Shown here: positions 8,236 to 17,369 of the stretch, piece by piece | How positions within the stretch are numbered: position 1 is the first letter of the stretch | Layout of the letters: every line of letters starts with the position of its first letter | Position numbers and translations under genes: made by a program | Notes under the pieces: generated by a model | The model's database searches: none | What the model was told of the DNA's origin: nothing | The model's input: the letters and a program-made list of their open reading frames with translations, nothing else | Source: an uncultured Bacteroidales bacterium | GTDB taxonomy: Bacteria; Bacteroidota; Bacteroidia; Bacteroidales; Bacteroidaceae | DNA length: 35,354 nucleotides | Assembly: GCA_902779315.1 (NCBI GenBank) | Contig: CACZBC010000043.1 | Location: 1-35,354 of the forward strand | Direction: 5' to 3'

Positions 8236-9522
8236 ATGAGTACGCAGAAACAACACCTCGAGACCATTGCCTTGCATGCAGGACAAGTGGCAGACCCAAC
8301 AACAGATTCATGTGCAGTGCCTATCTATCAGACTGCAAGTTATGTATTTCACAATGCCCAACACGCAGCAGATCGTTTCGGACTCCGTGATGCGGGAAAC
8401 ATTTACGGACGTTTGACGAACTCCACTCAAGGCGTTTTGGAAGAACGTATTGCAGCTCTGGAAGGTGGTGTGGCAGCCCTCGCAGTCGCTTCTGGTGCTG
8501 CTGCCATCACTTACGCCCTGCAAAATATTGCTCAAGCAGGCGATCATATCGTGGCAGCAGACAACCTTTATGGAGGCTCTTATAACCTTATCACCCACAC
8601 CCTCGCTGCTTCAAAAATCGCCCATTCCATCGTAAAAATCAATGATCTTGAAGCTTTGGAAGCCGCCATTCAACCCAACACAAAAGTCATCTACGCGGAG
8701 ACTTTGGGCAATCCGAACAGCGACGTGCTGAACATAGAAGGTGTGGCTGAGGTGGCACATAGGCATGGAATCGTCTTTATCGTCGATAACACCTTCGCTC
8801 CGTTGTTGATTCGTCCCTTGGAACATGGCGCAGATATCGTCGTACATTCAGCCACGAAGTTTATTGGCGGACATGGAACTACCCTTGGCGGCGTGATTGT
8901 TGATGGCGGTAAGTTCGACTGGAAAGCTAATGCAGACCGTTATCCTTCGATAGCAAAGCCCGATGCCAGCTATCACGGTGCAGTCTTTGCCGATGTTGCA
9001 GGACCAGCTGCTTTCGTGACTCGCATTCGTGCCGTCATCCTTCGCGATACTGGAGCAGCTATTTCGCCATTTAATGCATGGATTCTCTTGCAGGGAGTCG
9101 AGTCGTTGCCTTTGCGAATCGAGCGTCATACAGAAAATGCCTTGAAGGTTGTTGATTACCTTTCGAAGCATCCTTTGGTAGCGAAAGTGAATCATCCGGC
9201 ACTTGCTTCTCATCCAGATCATGCTCTTTATGAGAAGTATTTTCCAAAAGGAGGAGCCAGCATCTTTACCTTTGAGATTAAAGGCGGACAGGAAGCAGCA
9301 TGGAAATTCATCGATGCGTTGAAGATTTTCACTTTGCTTGCGAACGTGGCTGACGTGAAGAGTCTCGTCATTCATCCTGCCACAACGACTCATTCGCAAC
9401 TATCCGAAGAGGAACTTGCCGAGCAGCACATCACCCCGAGCACAGTCCGTCTGAGCATCGGTGTTGAGCATATCGACGACATCATAGCAGACCTAGAACA
9501 GGCTTTCAATGCAATAAAATAG
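8236..9522 (+). CDS. metY: O-acetylhomoserine sulfhydrylase (O-acetylhomoserine aminocarboxypropyltransferase)
   Basis: A 428-residue PLP enzyme of the Cys/Met metabolism family. The start is the ATG at 8236 (MSTQKQHLETIALHAGQ), which matches the usual N-terminus; an open frame extends upstream but looks non-coding. The PLP-binding lysine is K208 in SATKFIGGHG. Other family signatures are YGRLTNSTQ, an aromatic-glycine stretch DNLYGGSYNLI, and the VADVKSLVIHPATTTHSQL motif near the C-terminus. Members of ~430 residues with this signature convert O-acetylhomoserine and sulfide to homocysteine; methionine gamma-lyase and cystathionine gamma-synthase are usually shorter. It is co-transcribed with cysK, 40 nt downstream, and probably controlled by the divergent Lrp-family regulator. 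Confidence 0.92.
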   Translation: MSTQKQHLETIALHAGQVADPTTDSCAVPIYQTASYVFHNAQHAADRFGLRDAGNIYGRLTNSTQGVLEERIAALEGGVAALAVASGAAAITYALQNIAQAGDHIVAADNLYGGSYNLITHTLAASKIAHSIVKINDLEALEAAIQPNTKVIYAETLGNPNSDVLNIEGVAEVAHRHGIVFIVDNTFAPLLIRPLEHGADIVVHSATKFIGGHGTTLGGVIVDGGKFDWKANADRYPSIAKPDASYHGAVFADVAGPAAFVTRIRAVILRDTGAAISPFNAWILLQGVESLPLRIERHTENALKVVDYLSKHPLVAKVNHPALASHPDHALYEKYFPKGGASIFTFEIKGGQEAAWKFIDALKIFTLLANVADVKSLVIHPATTTHSQLSEEELAEQHITPSTVRLSIGVEHIDDIIADLEQAFNAIK

Positions 9523-9562
9523 GCACTCAATACGTTAATATTAATAGAAAAAAGGAAATATT

Positions 9563-10492
9563 ATGGCAATCTACAATTCAATTACTGAACTTATAGGCAA
9601 GACGCCGTTGGTTCAACTCAGCACATTTGCACAAAATCGCGACCTGAAAGCAAACGTCATAGCTAAAGTGGAGTTCTTCAACCCTGGTGGAAGCGTCAAG
9701 GATCGTATTGCTCTCAGCATGGTACTCGATGCAGAGAAGAAAGGCATCCTCAAGCAAGGTGGCACCATTATCGAACCTACTAGTGGCAATACGGGTGTCG
9801 GACTCTCGCTTGTGGGTGCAGTTCGTGGCTATAAAGTCATCCTGACGATGCCAGAGACGATGAGCATAGAACGTCGCAAACTGGCTCAGGCTTATGGTAC
9901 AGAAATCGTTCTCACACCTGGCAGCGAGGGCATGAAGGGTGCTATCCGAAAGGCAGAAGAGTTGCGCGACAGCATTCCTGGAGCCGTCATTCTGCAGCAG
10001 TTCGAGAATCCCGCCAATCCCGCTATTCATGTTAAGACGACGGGCGAGGAGATTTGGAAAGACACAGAAGGCAAGGTCGATGTCTTCGTAGCTGGAGTAG
10101 GAACTGGTGGAACTGTTTCTGGTGTTGCCAAGGCGCTGAAGGCTCACAATCCCAATGTCTATGTTGTTGCTGTTGAGCCAGCCTCGAGTGCAGTTCTTTC
10201 TGGCCAACCTTCTGGCGCTCACAAGATTCAAGGCATTGGTGCAGGTTTCGAGCCAAAGAACTTCGACCGCCCTCTCATTGATGAGATTTTGCCTGTCAGC
10301 AACGAAGATGCCTTTGCCACCTCAAGAGCCGTTGCCAAGGAAGAGGGTATTTTCGTTGGCATCTCCTCTGGTGCAGCAGCTTTTGCAGCAAGTGTAGTAG
10401 CTCAACGTCCTGAGTTTGCAGGCAAGAATATCGTCGTTCTTTTGCCCGATACAGGCGAACGCTATCTCTCAACGGCTTTGCTCGAAGAATAA
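9563..10492 (+). CDS. cysK: Cysteine synthase A (O-acetylserine sulfhydrylase)
   Basis: A 309-residue fold-type II PLP enzyme. The PLP lysine is K46 in NPGGSVKDR, followed by the substrate loop EPTSGNTG and the phosphate-binding GVGTGGTVSG. It makes cysteine from O-acetylserine and sulfide in the cytosol. It has the normal CysK length and lacks any N-terminal haem-binding or C-terminal CBS domain, so it is not a cystathionine beta-synthase fusion. It lies 40 nt after metY without an intervening promoter, giving a two-gene sulfide-assimilation operon. Confidence 0.95.
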   Translation: MAIYNSITELIGKTPLVQLSTFAQNRDLKANVIAKVEFFNPGGSVKDRIALSMVLDAEKKGILKQGGTIIEPTSGNTGVGLSLVGAVRGYKVILTMPETMSIERRKLAQAYGTEIVLTPGSEGMKGAIRKAEELRDSIPGAVILQQFENPANPAIHVKTTGEEIWKDTEGKVDVFVAGVGTGGTVSGVAKALKAHNPNVYVVAVEPASSAVLSGQPSGAHKIQGIGAGFEPKNFDRPLIDEILPVSNEDAFATSRAVAKEEGIFVGISSGAAAFAASVVAQRPEFAGKNIVVLLPDTGERYLSTALLEE

Positions 10493-10533
10493 AGAAAAGC
10501 GGTCATTCTCTTTTTTGTTTGCAGATAATTTTG

Positions 10534-10541
10534 TACTTTTG
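10534..10541 (+). promoter_or_regulatory. -7 box of the hydrolase-fucosidase operon
   Basis: TACTTTTG fits TAnnTTTG and lies 34 nt before the ATG at 10575. A TTTG at 10514-10517 is 16 nt upstream, shorter than the ideal 19-20, so the -33 assignment is weak. Confidence 0.5.
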
Positions 10542-10574
10542 TCTCTCGAAGGATGATATAATCGCGAGAAACGT

Positions 10575-12746
10575 ATGAAATTATCTGCATCTTTTTTCTT
10601 TTTCTTCTTTGCTCTGACTGTTTCGGCTCAGGCACAGGAAAAGACTACCTTTCAGACTTTAGGGCCTTGGAAGCCAGTCACAGACATTCGCTCCGACCTC
10701 GTGATGGTCTATGGAGCCAACGATAACCGGCGAATGACTTTCCGCGAGAGAGTGGAGTCATGGCGACAGAGAGGTTATACCGCCCACTTTATGACCGGTA
10801 TTGCCTGGGGCGACTATCAGGACTATTTCACAGGCAAATGGGATGGAAGATGGCACTTCGACGAAGGGCAGAAGACGATGCAGGGCGACACAATCTGGCA
10901 CGGCCGCCTCATTCCTTATATTATTCCCACAAAGAACTACCTCGCTTATTTCAAGGAACGTCATATAAAACCAGTCATTGATGCCGGCATCGACGCCATT
11001 TTCCTCGAGGAGCCTGAGTTTTGGGCAAGAGCCGGATACAGCGAGGCTTTCAAGCGCGAGTGGCAAGACTATTATGGTTTTCCTTGGCGTCCTCAACACG
11101 AAAGTGCGGAGAACACTTATCTCTCCAACAAACTGAAGTACCACCTCTATTATCGTGCTCTGGATGAGGCTTTTACGTATGCCAAGCAATATGGTCGCGA
11201 GAAAGGGATGAATGTCCGCTGTTATGTTCCGACACATTCGCTCCTCAACTATTCGCAATGGCAGATTGTTTCGCCCGAAGCCTCACTCGCCTCGATGGAG
11301 AGTTGCGACGGCTACATTGCTCAGGTATGGACGGGTACTTCCCGCGAACCGAACTATTTCAACGGCAAAGCTAAGGAGCGTGTCTTCGAGACGGCTTTCC
11401 TGGAGTATGGTTGTATGGAGTCCATGACGCGACCAACCGGCCGCAAGATGTTCTTCTTGACAGACCCCATCGAGGACAGGGCAAAGGATTGGGAGGACTA
11501 CAAGCGTAACTATCAAGCCACCTTCACGGCTCAATTGCTCTATCCTCAGATAGCCGATTACGAGGTGATGCCTTGGCCAGACCGCATCTATGAAGGCCTG
11601 TACAAGGTGAGTGCGAATAGCAACGAGAAGGCACATATTCCGCGTTTCTATTCCACACAGATGCAAGTGATGGTCAACACACTCAACTTCATGCCACTCT
11701 CCGAAAACCGAGTCAGCGGGTCGCAAGGCATTTCCGTACTGATGGCGAACTCCCTGATGTTCCAACGTTCACCAAGACCTGTGGAGGGTTATGACGACCC
11801 ACAACTCTCCAATTTCTACGGCGAGGCATTGCCTTTGTTGAAGCGAGGCGTACCTGTCAGCATCACGCACATCGAGAACGTAGGTTATGCCGAAACGTGG
11901 AAAGATGTGAAAGTGCTTTTGATGTCTTACAGCAACATGAAGCCCCTCTCGCCCGAAGCACATACTTGTTTGGCAGAATGGGTGAAAAAGGGCGGTTTCA
12001 TCGTATATTCTGGCAGAGACAACGACCCCTATCAAGGTGTGCAAGAGTGGTGGAATCAGGACGAGATGCACTATGCTGCACCTTCTCAGCACCTCTTCTC
12101 CTTGATGGGTATTCCAGAGAGAGCCGAGGAGGGCGAATATAAATATGGTAAAGGCAAGGTATTTGTGCTGAGGCACGACCCAAAGGAATATGTCCTCAAG
12201 AAGGGTGGTGACAAGAAGTTCGTGGAGGTTGTCGAGAAGGCTTACGGCAAGTTGGAGCAGAAGAACTCCTTCTATCTGGAGCGCGGCCCATATACCCTTG
12301 TCGCTGTACTCGACGAAGGTGTCGTGAACAACAATCCTTATACAATAAAGGGCGATTTCATCGATCTTTTCTCGCCAGAACTTACTTATTATTCCGAGAC
12401 AAGCATTTTGCCAGGTCAGCAAGGTTTCTTCTTCGATTTGAGAAAGATTGACAAGAAACGTCCGCAAGTTATTGCAGCAGCCTCGCGTCAGTATGACGAG
12501 AAGATTACCGGCGAAGGCTTCAGCTTCACCTGCAAGTCGCCACTCAATACCACAAACATCGTTTGCCTTTACTTGCCCAAAGACTACAAATCGGGCAAAT
12601 TCACCCTGACTGATGCGGAAGGCAATACGGTCAACCACGAAATGAGGGTCATAACGGCTCCCACCAACACCCTTGCAGGACGATTGTTCTGGCTCAAGTT
12701 CGAGAACTCACCCGATGGAATCAATGTTCAAATCAAGAAAAACTAA
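10575..12746 (+). CDS. Secreted TIM-barrel glycoside hydrolase-like protein, uncharacterised
   Basis: A 723-residue protein with a clear signal peptide (MKLSASFFFFFFALTVSAQAQ). The first ~330 residues look like a TIM barrel: SDLVMVYGAND, MTGIAWGDYQDY, then DAIFLEEPEFWARAGYSEAF with a pair of acidic residues where GH42-like enzymes place the acid/base. The middle region (KVLLMSYSNMKPLSPEAHTCLAEWVKKGG) resembles the glutamine-amidotransferase-like trimerisation domain of GH42 beta-galactosidases. The C-terminal ~150 residues are probably beta-sandwich. I cannot assign a CAZy family or substrate. It lies 7 nt before a GH29 fucosidase, so it probably acts on the same fucosylated glycan. No SusC/D, sulfatase or regulator accompanies the pair. 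Confidence 0.6.
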   Translation: MKLSASFFFFFFALTVSAQAQEKTTFQTLGPWKPVTDIRSDLVMVYGANDNRRMTFRERVESWRQRGYTAHFMTGIAWGDYQDYFTGKWDGRWHFDEGQKTMQGDTIWHGRLIPYIIPTKNYLAYFKERHIKPVIDAGIDAIFLEEPEFWARAGYSEAFKREWQDYYGFPWRPQHESAENTYLSNKLKYHLYYRALDEAFTYAKQYGREKGMNVRCYVPTHSLLNYSQWQIVSPEASLASMESCDGYIAQVWTGTSREPNYFNGKAKERVFETAFLEYGCMESMTRPTGRKMFFLTDPIEDRAKDWEDYKRNYQATFTAQLLYPQIADYEVMPWPDRIYEGLYKVSANSNEKAHIPRFYSTQMQVMVNTLNFMPLSENRVSGSQGISVLMANSLMFQRSPRPVEGYDDPQLSNFYGEALPLLKRGVPVSITHIENVGYAETWKDVKVLLMSYSNMKPLSPEAHTCLAEWVKKGGFIVYSGRDNDPYQGVQEWWNQDEMHYAAPSQHLFSLMGIPERAEEGEYKYGKGKVFVLRHDPKEYVLKKGGDKKFVEVVEKAYGKLEQKNSFYLERGPYTLVAVLDEGVVNNNPYTIKGDFIDLFSPELTYYSETSILPGQQGFFFDLRKIDKKRPQVIAAASRQYDEKITGEGFSFTCKSPLNTTNIVCLYLPKDYKSGKFTLTDAEGNTVNHEMRVITAPTNTLAGRLFWLKFENSPDGINVQIKKN

Positions 12747-12753
12747 ATAAACC

Positions 12754-14226
12754 ATGAAACAAGTCTTTTTATTCTTCATTCTTCACGCTTCGTTCTTCAC
12801 TCTCTTGGCTCAGAAGAATGCGCCAGAGCCGATTGGTCCGCTGCCTTTGCCAAAGCAGGTCGAGTGGCAGAAGATGGAAACCTATGCCTTTGTCCACTAC
12901 GGACTGAACACCTTTACCGACAAGGAATGGGGTTATGGCGATGCCGACCCCAAGACGTTCAACCCTTCGCGAATGGACGTGGAACAATGGGTGAGGACGT
13001 TCAAGCAGGCTGGCATGAAGGGTGTCATCATCGTGGCCAAGCATCACGACGGATTTGCGATGTGGCCCTCGCCCTTGACTGACTATAATATCACGAAGTC
13101 CTCTTACGATGGGCCGAAGAACAAGGATGGAAAAGTTGATGTCCTTGCTGAGGTGCGAAAGGCATGCGACAAGTATGGACTGAAGATGGGAGTGTATCTC
13201 TCGCCTTGGGATAGGAATCATGCTGAGTATGGACGTCAGGCCTATGTGGATTACTACCACAAGCAACTCGAGCAACTGACGACAGAATACGGGCCGCTCT
13301 TCGAGGTTTGGCTGGATGGCGCGAATGGTGGCGACGGCTACTATGGTGGGGCTCGAGAGACGCGCAAGATAGACCATCGCAACTACTACAACTTCCCCAA
13401 GATTCATTCTATCATTGAGAAGAACCAACCTCAAGCCATCATTTTCAGCGACGGAGGACCTGGTTGTCGTTGGGTTGGCAATGAGAACGGTATTGCGGGA
13501 ATCCCTAACTGGTCGTTCCTCAAGAAGGATAAGGTCTATCCAGGAATGCCGAACAACGAAGTGCTGGGTAGCGGTTTCCCTGACGGCGACATTTGGGTGG
13601 CTGCAGAATGCGATGTGTCCATTCGTCCGGGCTGGTTCTACCATCCTGAAGAGGACGGCAAGGTGAAGACGCCTGAGCAACTTGCCGACCTCTATTATAA
13701 GTCTGTGGGAAGGAATGCGACATTCTTGCTCAACTTCCCTGTCGACCGAGAGGGTAGGGTGAATGCTATCGACAGTGCAAATGCGGTTCGCTTCCGTCAG
13801 ATTATCGACGAGGACTTGAAGACGAACCTCCTGCGAAAGGCTAAGGTTGCAGCCAGCAGCGAAAGAGGTAAAAGCTTTAGTGCCAAGAAGTTGAACGACG
13901 GCAAGTGGGACACTTACTGGGCGACTCCAGACGGTATTGATATAGGTTCGGTCACCTTTACCTTCAGCAAGCCGACCAAAGTGAACAGGCTTCTTTTGCA
14001 AGAATACATTCCTTTGGGACAGCGAGTAAAGTCCTTCGTTGTGGAAGTTCTGGTGGATGGCGAATGGAATCAGATAGATCCAGGCGAGCCCTTCGGAAAC
14101 ATCGGCTACAAACGCATCTTGCGTTTTCCCACTGTTGAGGCGAAAGCCATTCGAGTTGGGATAAACGAAAGCCGAGGTCCTCTCTGCATCAACAACATCG
14201 AGGCTTATTGTGCGAAGGGAAACTAG
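12754..14226 (+). CDS. Alpha-L-fucosidase, GH29, with C-terminal F5/8 C-like domain
   Basis: A 490-residue secreted enzyme with a signal peptide ending near FFTLLAQ. GH29 features are FVHYGLNTFTDKEWGYGD, then IVAKHHDGFAMWPS, then the nucleophile aspartate D188 in FEVWLDGANGG. The acid/base residue is not conserved by motif in this family and cannot be assigned here. After residue ~350, a discoidin-type beta-sandwich follows (AAPS-like start AASSERGKSFSAKKLNDGKWDTYW shortened: LNDGKWDTYWATPDG). Exo-alpha-L-fucosidases release fucose from host or plant glycans in the periplasm. The preceding hydrolase is 7 nt upstream. The 22-bp repeat array B starts 12 nt after the stop codon. Confidence 0.9.
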   Translation: MKQVFLFFILHASFFTLLAQKNAPEPIGPLPLPKQVEWQKMETYAFVHYGLNTFTDKEWGYGDADPKTFNPSRMDVEQWVRTFKQAGMKGVIIVAKHHDGFAMWPSPLTDYNITKSSYDGPKNKDGKVDVLAEVRKACDKYGLKMGVYLSPWDRNHAEYGRQAYVDYYHKQLEQLTTEYGPLFEVWLDGANGGDGYYGGARETRKIDHRNYYNFPKIHSIIEKNQPQAIIFSDGGPGCRWVGNENGIAGIPNWSFLKKDKVYPGMPNNEVLGSGFPDGDIWVAAECDVSIRPGWFYHPEEDGKVKTPEQLADLYYKSVGRNATFLLNFPVDREGRVNAIDSANAVRFRQIIDEDLKTNLLRKAKVAASSERGKSFSAKKLNDGKWDTYWATPDGIDIGSVTFTFSKPTKVNRLLLQEYIPLGQRVKSFVVEVLVDGEWNQIDPGEPFGNIGYKRILRFPTVEAKAIRVGINESRGPLCINNIEAYCAKGN

Positions 14227-14237
14227 GCACAGTTAAA

Positions 14238-14340
14238 TCGCAAACGTATAGTGTGACGTTGGCGATTAACTAGTGTGACGTTTGCATTTTACTAGTGTGA
14301 CGTTTGCATTTAACTAGTGTGTCGTTTGCAATCGTAACAC
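14238..14340 (+). repeat. 22-bp-period direct-repeat array, locus B
   Basis: Four cores begin at 14254 (TGACGTTGGC), 14276 (TGACGTTTGC), 14298 (TGACGTTTGC) and 14320 (TGTCGTTTGC), exactly 22 nt apart. The last three are preceded by CTAGTG, so each repeat carries the palindromic hexamer ACTAGT. An inverted core (GCAAACGT, 14240-14247) precedes the array. The array fills most of the space between the fucosidase stop and the thioredoxin promoter. Confidence 0.8.
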
Positions 14341-14379
14341 GAAATCTTTTCGCCAGACAATAAAAACAGACAGATTTAT

Positions 14380-14410
14380 TTTGTACTGTACTTGCTTATT
14401 CGTACCTTTG
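14380..14410 (+). promoter_or_regulatory. Promoter of the thioredoxin-DUF6029-Omp28 operon
   Basis: A TTTG -33 box (14380-14383) and a TACCTTTG -7 box (14403-14410) are separated by 19 nt, the ideal Bacteroidota primary-sigma arrangement. The -7 box ends 28 nt before the ATG. It lies 60 nt beyond repeat array B. Confidence 0.8.
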
Positions 14411-14438
14411 CATCCGAAAAACGATAATAGCAGGATAA

Positions 14439-14927
14439 ATGAAAAGACTGATACTCTTTCTGGTCGCGGCTTTTTGCCTTTCCATACATTATGTTCAGGC
14501 TCAGTTGCCGACCATCACCTTGAAGACGATGAACGGTGTAGAAGTGCGGACAGACACCCTTTCGAACGGTGGGAAACCCTTCATCGTGGATTTCTTCGCT
14601 ACTTGGTGCAAGCCTTGCAATCGCGAGTTGGACGCTATCAGCGAGGTCTATGAGGAATGGCAGGAAGAAACTGGCGTGAAGATTTTTGCCGTGAGTATCG
14701 ACCAGGCGCAAAACATCAATAAGGTGAAACCTTTGGTGGGCAATCACGGTTGGGAGTACGAGGTCTTGCTCGACCCAAACAGCGACTTTCTCCGTGCTGT
14801 TGGAGGGCAGATGATTCCCTACACGCTCATTGTCGATGGGAAGGGCAAAGTCGTGTATAAGCATAGCGGTTATACCGATGGAGCCGAAACGGAACTGATA
14901 GAGAAAGTGCGTGAGTTGCTGAAGTGA
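14439..14927 (+). CDS. TlpA/ResA-like periplasmic thioredoxin-family protein
   Basis: A 162-residue protein with a signal peptide (MKRLILFLVAAFCLSIHYVQAQ). A single thioredoxin-like domain carries the redox motif C57-K-P-C60 in DFFATWCKPCNREL. The cis-proline lies in QMIPYTLIVDGKG, typical of TlpA/AhpC-TSA proteins. It should reduce or shuffle disulfides in the periplasm. It is the first gene of an operon: the next gene overlaps its stop codon by one base. Because the downstream proteins have paired or multiple cysteines, it may serve them specifically; that is inference. Confidence 0.88.
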   Translation: MKRLILFLVAAFCLSIHYVQAQLPTITLKTMNGVEVRTDTLSNGGKPFIVDFFATWCKPCNRELDAISEVYEEWQEETGVKIFAVSIDQAQNINKVKPLVGNHGWEYEVLLDPNSDFLRAVGGQMIPYTLIVDGKGKVVYKHSGYTDGAETELIEKVRELLK

Positions 14928-16576
14928 TGAGAAGGTTTCTGGCATATCTTTCGTTGTGCCTGTGCTTCCTTTCTGCAAGTGCTTGGGAGCGTAAGGGCGT
15001 TTCGCTTTCTGGCAGCATACAGAGCGATATGCTTGTCCCTCGACACGATAGCGGAACGGGTGCCGAGAAGACTGGCAGTTTCCTCAACAACACATATGCC
15101 GACCTGCTTTTGCAAAGCAACTATCTCGATGCGGGAGTCCGTCTGGAGTTCCTAGAGTATCCTTTGCCCGGCTTTGAGAAAGATTTCGAGGGTTGGGGTG
15201 TGCCTCACTTTTGGATGAAGGGCAAGTTCGGCAAGGTGGAACTGACTGCGGGCACTTTCTACGAGCAGTTCGGCTCGGGTTTTATCCTCAGGACCTACGA
15301 GGAGCGTTCCCTTGGCATCGACAACTCCCTGCTGGGAGGTCGGGTTGTGGTGAAGCCTTTTACTGGCCTTACATTAAAAGCGCTTACGGGTGTCCAGCGT
15401 CGTTATTGGAGTTGGAACAAGTCGCTCATTAGTGGCACAGATGCCGAAATCGGTCTGGAAGAGTTCATCCCCTCGTTGAAGAAGCATGATGTAGGCATCG
15501 TGCTTGGCGGTTCGTGGGTGAACAAGTACGAGAAGAGCGACGAGAAGATTTACGCTTCTCCTGTTTATCGCTACCGTTTTCCGAAGTTCGTGAATGCCTG
15601 GGATGCCAGGATGGGCTTTAACAAAGGTGCCTGGAACGTGCTGGCCGAGTATGCGCAGAAGAGTGCAGACCCTTCTTTCGCGAATCAATACATCTACAGG
15701 AAAGGCTCGGCAGTCATGCTTTCGGGCTCTTATTCCGAGAAGGGACTGAGTGTCCTATTGCAGGCAAAAAGGTCGGAGAACATGTCGTTCAAGAGCACGA
15801 GTGAAGTTGCGAAAGCCATCGGCATCTCCTCTGCCATCAATCATTTGCCCGCCTTCACGCAAGACCAGACCTACGCCCTGGCAGCCCTTTATCCATACGC
15901 CACGCAGCTTGCAGAGGGGGAATGGGCCTATCAGGCCGAGGTGGGCTATAACTTTAGGAAGAAGACTTTGCTGGGAGGGAAATATGGAATGAATGTGAAG
16001 GCCAACCTCTCGTATGTCCGAGCTATCGACAGGCAGTTCTACGATACGGACGACCTTGTGCAGAAGACGAACGGCTACACGTCGAAGTTCTTCAATTGGG
16101 GAGACGAAACCTATTACAGAAGCTTCGACATCGCATTGACTCGCAAGTTGTCCAAGGCGTTCAAACTCAGCCTGATGTATGTCAACCAACAGTACAACAA
16201 GACCGTTGTCGAGGGACACGGAGGCATAGTCCATACTAACATCTATATTGCAGACGGAAAGTACCAGTTCTCTCCAAAGGTGACGCTTCGAGGCGAGTTG
16301 CAGTACTTGACGACCAAGCAAGACCAAGGCGACTGGGCATTCGGTTTGCTCGAACTCTCGTTGGCTCCGCATTGGATGTTTACTGTGAGCGATATGTGGA
16401 ATTGTGGCGAGACGGACCTGCACTACTATCAGGGGCTCGTGACCTACAACATCGGTCAGCATCGCATACAAGGCGGTTATGGGCGGACCAGGGCAGGCTA
16501 TAACTGCTCTGGAGGCGTTTGCCGCTATGTCCCAGCCTCTACGGGATGGACACTTTCGTACAACTATAATTTCTGA
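14927..16576 (+). CDS. DUF6029 family outer-membrane beta-barrel protein
   Basis: About 549 residues. The ATG at 14927 overlaps the preceding TGA and is preferred over a GTG one codon upstream. A signal peptide (MRRFLAYLSLCLCFLSASA) is followed by alternating aromatic beta strands through to the terminal Phe (TGWTLSYNYNF), as expected of an outer-membrane barrel. Features such as SGSIQSDMLVP at the N-terminus match DUF6029 proteins, whose function is not established. Three late cysteines (MWNCGE and NCSGGVC) could form a disulfide in an extracellular loop. It lies between a thioredoxin and an Omp28 lipoprotein and may form an envelope complex with them. Confidence 0.75.
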   Translation: MRRFLAYLSLCLCFLSASAWERKGVSLSGSIQSDMLVPRHDSGTGAEKTGSFLNNTYADLLLQSNYLDAGVRLEFLEYPLPGFEKDFEGWGVPHFWMKGKFGKVELTAGTFYEQFGSGFILRTYEERSLGIDNSLLGGRVVVKPFTGLTLKALTGVQRRYWSWNKSLISGTDAEIGLEEFIPSLKKHDVGIVLGGSWVNKYEKSDEKIYASPVYRYRFPKFVNAWDARMGFNKGAWNVLAEYAQKSADPSFANQYIYRKGSAVMLSGSYSEKGLSVLLQAKRSENMSFKSTSEVAKAIGISSAINHLPAFTQDQTYALAALYPYATQLAEGEWAYQAEVGYNFRKKTLLGGKYGMNVKANLSYVRAIDRQFYDTDDLVQKTNGYTSKFFNWGDETYYRSFDIALTRKLSKAFKLSLMYVNQQYNKTVVEGHGGIVHTNIYIADGKYQFSPKVTLRGELQYLTTKQDQGDWAFGLLELSLAPHWMFTVSDMWNCGETDLHYYQGLVTYNIGQHRIQGGYGRTRAGYNCSGGVCRYVPASTGWTLSYNYNF

Positions 16577-16589
16577 TTCGAGACAAGAG

Positions 16590-17360
16590 ATGCCAGGACG
16601 ATACACATCATACTTAATTGGTTGCCTCTGCTTGATGCTGTTTGGATGCGACCGTATTTCAGAGCCCGACCGACTGGTTTACGAGAAGCCTGAACCAGCC
16701 CGGCGTGTCGTGCTCCTGGAGGACTTTACGGGGCAGAGATGCACGAACTGTCCCAAAGCGACGGAGGTCATCGGGCAATTGCAAGAGACGTATGGCAGCG
16801 CGTTGGTGGCTGTCGGCATTCATGGAGGCCCTCTTGGCTTTGCAGGCAATGCCAGAATCGAAGGGCTTGCCACAGATACGGGCAACGAATACTACAACCA
16901 TTGGAACCTCGAATACCAGCCGGTCGGACTGGTCAACAGGCACGGACCGGTCAATTATCCCGAATGGGCTGCCGCGGTGAAAGAGGAGTTGGCAAAACCT
17001 GCGCCTTTGCATCTGAACGGCACTACTTTCACGGAAGGCAATTCCATATCCATACGGCTCACAGCCGAAGGTACTGACGGTACCGTGACTGGCAAGCTGC
17101 AGGTATGGCTTCTCGAGGATAGCATCCAGACGCTCCAGCTCATGCCGGACGGTACAGCCAATCAGGAATATGTCCACAACCATGTGTTCCGTACGGCAGT
17201 CAACGGCATTTGGGGCGAGGACTTCAGCATAGGGGAAGGAGAGACGGTGGAGCGGACATTCTCCCAGGTTCTAGAACCCGCTTGGAACAAGGACAAGTTG
17301 AGCGTCGTCGTCTTCGTCTATAACGATAATGGCGTGCAGCAAGCCGTCAGAATAAACTAA
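16590..17360 (+). CDS. Omp28-like lipoprotein with thioredoxin-type CxxC
   Basis: A 256-residue protein. The chosen ATG at 16590 gives a lipoprotein signal with lipobox LFG-C20; the frame is open further upstream, but that overlaps the barrel gene. The mature part opens with a thioredoxin-like segment, EDFTGQRCTNCPKA (C51 and C54), then a cis-Pro-like region (YQPVGLVNR) and a C-terminal beta-rich domain. Omp28-family proteins are abundant outer-membrane proteins of Porphyromonas and relatives; a redox role is suggested by the fold, not shown. It starts 13 nt after the barrel gene and is 9 nt ahead of the next. Confidence 0.8.
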   Translation: MPGRYTSYLIGCLCLMLFGCDRISEPDRLVYEKPEPARRVVLLEDFTGQRCTNCPKATEVIGQLQETYGSALVAVGIHGGPLGFAGNARIEGLATDTGNEYYNHWNLEYQPVGLVNRHGPVNYPEWAAAVKEELAKPAPLHLNGTTFTEGNSISIRLTAEGTDGTVTGKLQVWLLEDSIQTLQLMPDGTANQEYVHNHVFRTAVNGIWGEDFSIGEGETVERTFSQVLEPAWNKDKLSVVVFVYNDNGVQQAVRIN

Positions 17361-17369
17361 GGAATCGAG

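Noticed and set aside
14924-14926. GTG as start of the DUF6029 gene
   Set aside because: ATG at 14927 is one codon later, overlaps the previous stop in the usual coupled manner, and gives a normal signal peptide.
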